Origin: JAVVEG01 sp032251455
GTDB taxonomy: Bacteria; Pseudomonadota; Gammaproteobacteria; Pseudomonadales; Pseudohongiellaceae
NCBI GenBank assembly: GCA_032251455.1
Contig: JAVVEG010000040.1
Coordinates: forward strand, 1 to 9,244
Direction: 5' to 3'
DNA length: 9,244 bases
Below the pieces are notes generated by a model. That model was not told the origin of the DNA and did no database searches. It saw nothing but the letters and a program-made list of their open reading frames with translations. How positions within the stretch are numbered: position 1 is the first letter of the stretch; each line of letters begins with the position of its first letter. The position numbers were made by a program, and so were the translations under genes. Of this stretch, positions 1-5,451 are shown in pieces.

Positions 1-465
1 TTCCGAAGTAAAATAAGCGAACAGGGTCAATTGCTTTATCATCGTAAAATAATGCGCACTGCCCCCTTCACTGAGCTGATACGCCCTGGCTTCCCGATCC
101 AGACCAACCAGAAAGGCATTCCGCTGTTCCTGGCTCAGTTCGGCAAAGCTCTGGGCATAGCGCCGCTGGCATTCTTCGCGCACTGTATTCAGGCCAGCAT
201 GAAACCTCGCCTGATCAGCATCATCATAACAATCATCCACTATCTTCATCATGAAAGGTGCCACGTCAGCATCTTTGGCACCCGGTGTCTCTGTTCGTGG
301 CATGATGGTTTCTGCCATGTCGCCCAGCAGTGTTTCATCTTCGGCAGAAAAGCTTGCGCTGCGGCTTGCTGCGGTGCTGTTGCAGGCGGTCAACAGTACC
401 GTGCTGCCGATCATGGGCCAGGCGGTGGCGCTGGCTATCATCTGTAAAAGTTCGCGTCGGTTCAT
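1..465 (-). CDS. Gluconate 2-dehydrogenase subunit 3 family lipoprotein (C-terminus cut by window edge)
   Basis: The small subunit of a periplasmic GMC-type sugar dehydrogenase; in this family it chaperones, exports or anchors the FAD subunit. The 155 visible codons begin with MNRRELLQMIASATAW, a twin-arginine-like n-region (residues 3-4). A hydrophobic stretch follows and ends in a clear lipobox, LTAC at 25-28, with Cys28 the predicted lipidation site and Asn at +2. The mature part contains ETIMPRTETPGAKDADV (about 53-69), typical of Gluconate_2-dh3 proteins, and ends at the edge in KQLTLFAYFTSE, which precedes the family's C-terminal segment, so roughly 40 residues are probably missing. The ATG lies 1 nt after the stop of the GMC gene (TGA-C-ATG) with a GAGGAAA ribosome site inside that gene, so the two are probably translationally coupled. 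Family assignment rests on recalled motifs; the exact sugar is unknown. Confidence 0.85.
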   Translation of the reverse strand, partial: MNRRELLQMIASATAWPMIGSTVLLTACNSTAASRSASFSAEDETLLGDMAETIMPRTETPGAKDADVAPFMMKIVDDCYDDADQARFHAGLNTVREECQRRYAQSFAELSQEQRNAFLVGLDREARAYQLSEGGSAHYFTMIKQLTLFAYFTSE

Positions 466-466
466 G

Positions 467-2158
467 TCACAGATTTCCTCTTTTGAGTTCCTGCACAGCA
501 AATTCGGCGGCGCGGGCAGTCAGGGCCATATAGGTCAGGGACGGGTTGACACAGGAAGCCGAGGTCATGCAGGCACCGTCGGTGACAAAGACATTCTGCG
601 CATCCCAGACCTGATTGTGTTCATTCAGCACCGAGGTGCGCGGGTCACGTCCCATGCGGGCCGTGCCCATCTCATGAATACCCTGCCCCGGCGCATAACC
701 GCTGTCGCGACCGGCCACGTCCTTGATACCGGCAGCTTCCAGCATCTCCACGGCATCGGCCATCATATCCTTGCGCATGGCCATTTCGTTGCCCTTGATG
801 CTGACATCGAAGGCGAGAATCGGCAGACCCCACTTGTCGGTCTGCTGGCGATTCAGGTAAATCCGGTTTTCATGATAGGGCAGCATTTCGCCGAAAGCCG
901 TCATGCCGATGGTCCAGTGCCCGGGCTGGACCAGGGCCTGCTTCAGGTCGGCACCGATATTCAGCTCACTGATATCGCGGCTCCAGCCGGTCCGGCTGGC
1001 CGAGCCCTGGTAGCCAAAGCCACGCAGATAGTCCCGGCGGTCATCACCCACATTGCGGAAACGCGGCACATAAAAGCCATTGGGCCGGCGTCCGTAATAA
1101 TATTTATCCTCATAACCTTCCACGCGCCCGGAGGCACCCAGGCGGAAGTGATGATCCATGACATTGTGCCCAAGCTCGCCGCTGCTGCTGCCCAGGCCAT
1201 CCGGCCAGATATCCGTGGCTGAATTCATCAGAATCCAGGTGGTGTTGAAGGTGGAGGCATTGAGGAAGATCACCCTCGCCTGGTAGTGGATGACCTCATT
1301 GGTTTCTGCATCGACAACCTCGACCCCGGTGGCCCGCTGGGTTTTCTCGTCATACAGCACCTGCGTGACGATGGACCAGGGGCGCAGGGTCAGATTCCCG
1401 GTGGCCATCGCTGCCGGCAGGGTTGTGGACTGGGTACTGAAAAAGGCGCCGAAGGAGCAGCCGCGCCAGCAGCGGTTGCGATATTGACACTGCACCCGGT
1501 TCTGCTCCGGGCGCGGTTCGGTGATATTGGCGACCCGCCCGATGAACAGGTGACGCTCTCCGTTGAAATGCGCCTTGATGCGCGCAGCCACATCCTTTTC
1601 CACACAGTTCAATGCCATCGGCGGCAGGAAATTTCCATCCGGCAACACATCCAGCCCTTCCCGGGACCCGCTGATGCCGGCAAAACCCTCGACATAATCG
1701 TACCAGGGAGCCAGGTCGTCATAGCGGATGGGCCAGTCAACGGCGATGCCTTCGCGGGCATTGGCCTCAAAATCCATGCGATTCCAGCGGTAACTCTGCC
1801 GCCCCCACAGCAGCGAGCGCCCGCCCACCTGATAGGAACGGTACCAGTCGAAACGCTGGATTTCCTCATAGGGCGAATCCTGCTCGTTAACCCAGCTGCC
1901 CAGAGTCTGCTCATTGAGCGGATAGTCGCGGCTCAACACCGGGTACTCGGCGATCATTTCCTGCGTCCGCCGGTCCCGGTGCGGAAACTCCCAGATCTCC
2001 TTGTGCTCATTCTCATAGTCCTTGACATGCTCCAGGCTGCGCCCACGCTCCAGCAGCAAGACCTTCAGGCCTTTTTCGGTCAGTTCTTTTGCCGCCCAGC
2101 CCCCGCTGATGCCCGAGCCCACAACAATCGCATCGTATTCATTATTATTCATAGCCAT
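467..2158 (-). CDS. GMC-family FAD-dependent sugar dehydrogenase catalytic subunit with predicted [3Fe-4S] site
   Basis: This 563-residue flavoprotein is of the glucose-methanol-choline family, in the branch containing gluconate, sorbitol and glucoside 3-dehydrogenases. The N-terminal Rossmann motif is VGSGISGG (13-20), followed by LLLERG (35-39 region). A GMC substrate/FAD segment, QVGGRSLLWG, is at 110-119. The C-terminal domain has GIHEMGTARMG (493-503), with His495 the likely catalytic base, and CVNPSLT (536-542), with Asn538 its partner. Residues 224-234 read CQYRNRCWRGC, a C-x5-C-x3-C pattern matching the [3Fe-4S] ligands I recall for the Burkholderia cepacia FAD glucose dehydrogenase alpha subunit. 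There is no signal peptide, so export is presumably by hitchhiking on the Tat signal of the adjacent small subunit. The chosen ATG has AGGA 7 nt upstream; an alternative ATG two codons later is less well spaced. It starts 21 nt after the Gfo/Idh/MocA gene. Substrate, for example a glycoside C3 hydroxyl, is inferred. Confidence 0.92.
   Translation of the reverse strand: MAMNNNEYDAIVVGSGISGGWAAKELTEKGLKVLLLERGRSLEHVKDYENEHKEIWEFPHRDRRTQEMIAEYPVLSRDYPLNEQTLGSWVNEQDSPYEEIQRFDWYRSYQVGGRSLLWGRQSYRWNRMDFEANAREGIAVDWPIRYDDLAPWYDYVEGFAGISGSREGLDVLPDGNFLPPMALNCVEKDVAARIKAHFNGERHLFIGRVANITEPRPEQNRVQCQYRNRCWRGCSFGAFFSTQSTTLPAAMATGNLTLRPWSIVTQVLYDEKTQRATGVEVVDAETNEVIHYQARVIFLNASTFNTTWILMNSATDIWPDGLGSSSGELGHNVMDHHFRLGASGRVEGYEDKYYYGRRPNGFYVPRFRNVGDDRRDYLRGFGYQGSASRTGWSRDISELNIGADLKQALVQPGHWTIGMTAFGEMLPYHENRIYLNRQQTDKWGLPILAFDVSIKGNEMAMRKDMMADAVEMLEAAGIKDVAGRDSGYAPGQGIHEMGTARMGRDPRTSVLNEHNQVWDAQNVFVTDGACMTSASCVNPSLTYMALTARAAEFAVQELKRGNL
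475..480 (-). promoter_or_regulatory. Shine-Dalgarno for the subunit 3 gene, inside the GMC gene
   Basis: The minus strand reads GAGGAAATCTGTGACATG. The AGGA core sits 10 nt before the ATG at 465 and overlaps the last sense codons of the GMC gene. This fixes the start of the small-subunit gene and suggests coupled translation of the two subunits. Confidence 0.6.
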
Positions 2159-2165
2159 CTGCTTT

Positions 2166-2169
2166 TCCT
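2166..2169 (-). promoter_or_regulatory. Shine-Dalgarno for the GMC gene
   Basis: AGGA on the minus strand lies 7 nt before the ATG at 2158. This spacing favours that ATG over the in-frame ATG at 2152, for which the gap would be 13 nt. Confidence 0.55.
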
Positions 2170-2179
2170 GTTTTCAGAA

Positions 2180-3706
2180 TCATGCCGGCATGGGAGGCAT
2201 GGGCGGAAGGTTCCACCCATCCCGGTAGGGCGTGCGAATCAGCCGACCGGCAAATTCAAGTGCGTTCAAGGGCTCGGTCCGGGGTCGCGAAAACGAGGGC
2301 CGGCCATCGGTAATGCTGAAACCTTCCTCGGTGATGATGCTCAGTTCCTCCTCCGCACCGATATTGGTAAAGCGCATGTTCTCCCCGTCCCAGGCCAGGG
2401 TCTTGTTCAGGGTCTGCAGGCGCACGGCCAGCACCCCCATCACCACGGTTTCATTGAACGACCCGGATTCGTGGAAGGCAGACTTGGTTTCCACCCGGCT
2501 GTCCGGGCTTTCCTTGCAGGCCCGAATCCAGTCCAGGTAATGGTCGCTGACCACCCGCCGCTCGGTCTGCGGCACCGTGGGCACCCGCCCGGACAACAAC
2601 CAGGGGTCGGCTCCGTAGCACCCGCACACCAGAGTATCCCGGCTGCCATGAAACAGCACCCCGCCACCCCGGTGATTCATGTTTCTGCCAGCGGGCCAGC
2701 CTGTTGGCTTCAAAGGCTGCAGGCCCCCGTCATACCAGTCCAGCCTGAGCGCAGGCAGGCGCCCAAAACTGCTGTCACGCTGCGGGTAAAACAGCGCCAC
2801 TTTCTGAGCGGCCGGCGCACTGTCCTGCAACAACAGGGTAGAGCTGCCCTGCACCTCTGTCGGATAACCCAGTTCCAGCGCCTTGAAGGCCGGGTGCACC
2901 ACATGGCAGGCCATATCCCCCAATGCCCCGGTGCCGAAGTCCCAGAAGCCGCGAAAATTCCAGGGAGTATAAATTTCATGATAGGGCCGCATGCGCGCCG
3001 GGCCGATGAACAGATCCCAGTTCATGGTATCGGGCACGGGCATTGCCTGTTTGGGTGTATTGATGCCCTGCGGCCAGATGGGTCGGTCGGTGAAGGCTTC
3101 CACATGCCTGACTTCACCGATCTCGCCATTCTTGATCCATTCCACCATCAGATTCACGCCTTCGTCCGACGCCCCCTGATTGCCCATTTGTGTCGCCACC
3201 CGATACTGCGCCGCCAGCCGTGTCAGCAGACGGGATTCATAGACGGTATGGGTCAGCGGTTTTTCCACATAGACATGCTTGCCCAGAGTCATGGCATACG
3301 CAGCGACGGCGGCATGCGAGTGATCGGAAGTGGCCACCACCACCGCATCGATATCCGTGTGCATCTGCTCATACAGGATGCGCCAGTCCCAGAACCGGCG
3401 GGCATTGGGGAAATGATCAAAGCAGCGTTGGGCGTAGCGCCAGTCCACATCGCACAGGGCAACGATATTGGCCTGCGACTCCATGGCCTGAAGTACACTG
3501 AACCCGCGACCGCCCACCCCGACCCCGGCTATATTCAGACGGTCGCTGGGCGCTGTATGACCAAGGCCGCTGATGACAAAACTGGGGACTATGAGGATAC
3601 CGGTACTGGCCGCCTTGCGAAGAAAGCTGCGGCGCGACAAAGTGGCGGCTTCGGGCTGGGCTGGTTCGTGCTTGTTATCTGATTCATCTGAAGGCAGGGT
3701 ATGCAT
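2180..3706 (-). CDS. Tat-exported Gfo/Idh/MocA family oxidoreductase
   Basis: A 508-residue NAD(P)-dependent sugar oxidoreductase of the glucose-fructose oxidoreductase/inositol dehydrogenase family. A classic twin-arginine signal, SRRSFLRK (24-31), is followed by a hydrophobic core ending near residue 50, so the enzyme should act folded in the periplasm. The Rossmann nucleotide motif is GVGVGGRG (61-68). EKP (148-150) is the family's catalytic Lys-Pro motif, and GALGDMACHVVH (260-271) carries the conserved Asp264 and His268. The C-terminus is longer than in cytosolic inositol dehydrogenases (about 340 residues), as in other exported members, and ends PPMPPMPA. The start at 3706 is chosen because AAGG lies 8 nt upstream and the Tat signal then sits near the N-terminus; the frame stays open further up to an ATG at 3775. 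It is the first gene of the operon. In exported members the nucleotide is usually carried as a tightly bound cofactor. The reaction here, possibly 3-keto-glycoside interconversion, is inferred. Confidence 0.9.
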   Translation of the reverse strand: MHTLPSDESDNKHEPAQPEAATLSRRSFLRKAASTGILIVPSFVISGLGHTAPSDRLNIAGVGVGGRGFSVLQAMESQANIVALCDVDWRYAQRCFDHFPNARRFWDWRILYEQMHTDIDAVVVATSDHSHAAVAAYAMTLGKHVYVEKPLTHTVYESRLLTRLAAQYRVATQMGNQGASDEGVNLMVEWIKNGEIGEVRHVEAFTDRPIWPQGINTPKQAMPVPDTMNWDLFIGPARMRPYHEIYTPWNFRGFWDFGTGALGDMACHVVHPAFKALELGYPTEVQGSSTLLLQDSAPAAQKVALFYPQRDSSFGRLPALRLDWYDGGLQPLKPTGWPAGRNMNHRGGGVLFHGSRDTLVCGCYGADPWLLSGRVPTVPQTERRVVSDHYLDWIRACKESPDSRVETKSAFHESGSFNETVVMGVLAVRLQTLNKTLAWDGENMRFTNIGAEEELSIITEEGFSITDGRPSFSRPRTEPLNALEFAGRLIRTPYRDGWNLPPMPPMPA

Positions 3707-3714
3707 GATGCTGA

Positions 3715-3718
3715 CCTT
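3715..3718 (-). promoter_or_regulatory. Shine-Dalgarno deciding the Gfo/Idh/MocA start
   Basis: AAGG on the minus strand, within AAAAAGGTCAGCATCATG, lies 8 nt before the ATG at 3706. It supports this ATG over the upstream in-frame ATG at 3775, which would bury the Tat signal behind 23 extra residues. Confidence 0.6.
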
Positions 3719-3850
3719 TTTGTTTTTGATCGACCAGTGCAGCCGAGGATAAACCGCAGACCGCCCTGCGTCCATCCTGTTGAAGGGTTTTTCTCCGCGC
3801 CATCGCTGCGCTAAAAGAAATCTATGCTATGGTTTCCAGCAAAGCCAATC

Positions 3851-3857
3851 AGGGAGA
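3851..3857 (+). promoter_or_regulatory. Shine-Dalgarno deciding the sulfatase start
   Basis: AGGGAGA lies 8 nt before the ATG at 3866. It places the start directly before the signal peptide and argues against the in-frame ATG at 3824, which would add 14 residues that do not resemble a signal sequence. Confidence 0.65.
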
Positions 3858-3865
3858 ATGCCCGT

Positions 3866-5203
3866 ATGCGCAGAGTTTGCTTCTGTATGCTGTTGACAGC
3901 TGGATTGATGGTCGGCTTGATGCCCGCTCCAGGCCTGGCCGCCACGGCAGACCACAGACCCAATATCATCGTCATCATGGCCGATGACCTGGGCTACGGG
4001 GATCTGGGCGTCTATGGCGCCAGCCTGATCGACACGCCCCATCTTGACCGTCTGAGCCGGGAAGGCATCCGCCTGGACAGCTTTTACGCCAGCGCCAATA
4101 CCTGTACCCCGTCACGAGGAGGTTTGCTGACGGGACGTTACCCCATCCGCTTGAACCTGGTCAGTGATGTGGCCCGGCCCACCAACAACATCGGCCTGTC
4201 ACCTGATGAAATCACCATTGGCGGAGCTTTGCAGGCACTTGGCTACCGCACCGCCCTGATCGGCAAGTGGCATCTGGGCCACCAGCCCGAACGCTCCCCG
4301 CTGAAAAATGGTTTTGATGAGTTCTACGGTCTGCTGCACAGCAATGACATGCACCCCCTGGAGCTCTACCACAATGAGCAGGTGATCGAAGACCCGGTTG
4401 ACCAGACCACCCTGACCGAACGCTATACTGCCCAGGCCATACGTTTTATCGAGGCCAATCGTGAGCAGCCCTTCTTCCTGTTCCTGCCTCATACCATGCC
4501 GCACACCCCCCTGTTTGTCTCAGACCGCTTTGCTGGCCAGTCCGATGCCGGGCTGTATGGCGATGTGGTTGAAACCATCGATTGGAGTACCGGTGAAATT
4601 CTGGCTACGTTGGAACGGCTGGGGCTGGATGAAGACACCCTGGTGATCTTCACCTCTGACAACGGCCCCTGGTTCGAAGGCAGCTCTGGTCACTTCCGTG
4701 ATCGCAAAGGGGTGGCCTGGGAAGGCGGTCTGCGGGTACCCTTTATCGCCCGCTGGCCCGAAGTTATTCCACCCGGCCAGGTCAGCGCCGAGCCGGTCAT
4801 GAACATAGACCTGTTCCCGACCCTGGTACAACTGGCGGGCGGAGAACTGCCGACTGACCGTGTCATCGACGGCAAGGACATCATGCCCGTGCTGCGCAAC
4901 GCAGCGGCCTCACCACATGAGGCCCTGTTCCTGTTCCAGAACGACCGCATTGCTGGCGTGCGCAGCGGCAAATGGAAACTGGTGGTCGAATCCAACTACC
5001 TGAGCGCTGTCACCCGTTTTGATCACCCGGACTCCTACTACGGCCCCGAAGGCCTGCTGTTTGATCTGGAACGTGACCCCTCCGAGACCTACAGCTATAC
5101 CCGGGAAAACCCGGAAGTGGTGGCCCGGCTGCGGGGCTATCTGGAGCAGGCCCGCAGCAGACTCAACAGCACGGTACTGGACGCGATGTGGAACCGGCCA
5201 TGA
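3866..5203 (+). CDS. Secreted S1-type (formylglycine) sulfatase
   Basis: A 445-residue arylsulfatase-like hydrolase that removes sulfate esters, probably from a carbohydrate. A Sec signal peptide spans about residues 1-26 (MRRVCFCMLLTAG, ending in PGLAA). The alkaline-phosphatase-fold metal site begins at MADDLGYGDLG (38-48; Asp40-Asp41). The active-site signature CTPSRGGLLTGR is at 80-91, where Cys80 in C-x-P-x-R would be converted to formylglycine and Arg84 stabilises it. GKWHLG (133-138) supplies Lys134 and His136, MPHTP (211-215) supplies His213, and TSDNG (263-267) supplies the remaining metal ligands Asp265-Asn266. The length and C-terminal subdomain fit a complete family S1 enzyme. Because the active residue is Cys, a maturase (FGE or anSME type) must be encoded elsewhere; none is in the window. 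It is transcribed divergently from the sugar-oxidation operon, which suggests a shared sulfated substrate. Subfamily and substrate cannot be told by eye. Confidence 0.93.
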   Translation: MRRVCFCMLLTAGLMVGLMPAPGLAATADHRPNIIVIMADDLGYGDLGVYGASLIDTPHLDRLSREGIRLDSFYASANTCTPSRGGLLTGRYPIRLNLVSDVARPTNNIGLSPDEITIGGALQALGYRTALIGKWHLGHQPERSPLKNGFDEFYGLLHSNDMHPLELYHNEQVIEDPVDQTTLTERYTAQAIRFIEANREQPFFLFLPHTMPHTPLFVSDRFAGQSDAGLYGDVVETIDWSTGEILATLERLGLDEDTLVIFTSDNGPWFEGSSGHFRDRKGVAWEGGLRVPFIARWPEVIPPGQVSAEPVMNIDLFPTLVQLAGGELPTDRVIDGKDIMPVLRNAAASPHEALFLFQNDRIAGVRSGKWKLVVESNYLSAVTRFDHPDSYYGPEGLLFDLERDPSETYSYTRENPEVVARLRGYLEQARSRLNSTVLDAMWNRP

Positions 5204-5214
5204 ACCGGCCCATG
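5192..5214 (+). repeat. Short tandem duplication across the sulfatase stop codon
   Basis: AACCGGCCATG (5192-5202) is followed at once by AACCGGCCCATG (5203-5214). The two copies differ by one inserted C, and the TGA stop at 5201-5203 lies at their junction. It probably arose by slippage, and the last codons of the sulfatase may derive from it. It could be chance at this length. Confidence 0.4.
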
Positions 5215-5234
5215 GGGGTATGAATTACGCAGCC

Positions 5235-5313
5235 TTAGGGAGCCTCTGAATAAGTCTATGGTTGCTCTGCGGGAGTCTGGCCCCACCCGAAGGGGTCTTC
5301 AGAGGCTCCTTAG
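5235..5313. mobile_element. 71-bp IS5-like miniature inverted-repeat element (MITE) with TTAG target duplication
   Basis: The element occupies 5239-5309. Its ends are a perfect 12-bp inverted repeat, GGAGCCTCTGAA (5239-5250) and TTCAGAGGCTCC (5298-5309). It is flanked on both sides by the 4-bp direct repeat TTAG (5235-5238 and 5310-5313), as expected of a target-site duplication. TTAG fits the YTAR target of the IS5 group. The left end, GGAGCCTCTGAATAAGTC, shares GGA at its tip and GAA plus AAGTC further in with the IS5 end as I remember it. Inside, GCCCC (5280-5284) and GGGGT (5292-5296) can form a small hairpin with a 7-nt loop. It encodes nothing. As RNA the whole element can fold on itself and might act as a weak terminator behind the sulfatase, but no U-tract follows. 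The alternative is an unrelated intergenic palindromic repeat. Confidence 0.65.
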
Positions 5314-5376
5314 GCTCGGTCGGTCAGTTTTTCCGCACCGCCCGTCGCACCGGGGGAATGATCCCACCTCCTGCGA

Positions 5377-5406
5377 TTGTCACCTTGAGTAACGCTGTGA
5401 TAGAGT
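5377..5406 (+). promoter_or_regulatory. Candidate sigma-70 promoter for the TolC-family gene
   Basis: TTGTCA (5377-5382) is followed after 18 bp by TAGAGT (5401-5406), which is preceded by TGA, giving an extended TGn -10. It lies about 45 nt before the proposed start of the TolC-family gene and downstream of the MITE-like element. Both hexamers deviate from consensus, so it is a candidate only. The remainder of 5314-5451 shows no gene or clear structure. Confidence 0.35.
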
Positions 5407-5451
5407 ACCGACTCGCTTGCAGGGCCGCCAGCCGTCGCAGGTATTACATGC

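Larger units (their letters stand above)
3707..3865. promoter_or_regulatory. Divergent intergenic control region
   Basis: These 159 bp separate the oppositely oriented starts of the Gfo/Idh/MocA operon and the sulfatase gene, so they must carry promoters for both unless a distant promoter reads in. I see no convincing sigma-70 pair. The plus strand has a -10-like TATGCT at 3823-3828 without a good -35, and the minus strand has only weak boxes (TTGGCT at 3848-3843, then CATAGA). A short direct repeat, CTATGCTATG (3822-3831), overlaps these boxes. No long operator palindrome was found. Divergent arrangement suggests, but does not show, shared regulation. Confidence 0.45.

Noticed and set aside
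251..1222. A 323-codon plus-strand open frame antisense to the GMC and small-subunit genes.
   Set aside because: It has no recognisable motif and lies opposite conserved coding sequence that carries catalytic residues; best explained as a codon-bias shadow.
1286..3682. A 798-codon open frame on the plus strand, antisense to the GMC and Gfo/Idh/MocA genes.
   Set aside because: It crosses two well-supported genes and the gap between them, its product is rich in Pro, Gly, His and Ala without any recognisable domain, and no ribosome site supports it. Stop-free antisense frames are common in GC-rich coding DNA.
3707..3775. An upstream extension of the Gfo/Idh/MocA protein to an ATG at 3775.
   Set aside because: It would put 23 non-signal residues before the N-terminus, whereas the ATG at 3706 has a good ribosome site and leaves the Tat motif at residues 24-31.
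3824..3865. A sulfatase start at the ATG at 3824.
   Set aside because: The AGGGAGA ribosome site lies downstream of it, 8 nt before the ATG at 3866, where a normal signal peptide begins.
5239..5309. The inverted repeat as a classical Rho-independent terminator.
   Set aside because: The stem is strong but the 3' side is followed by TTAGGCTCGG, not a T-tract, on either strand. The exact TTAG duplication favours a transposed element.
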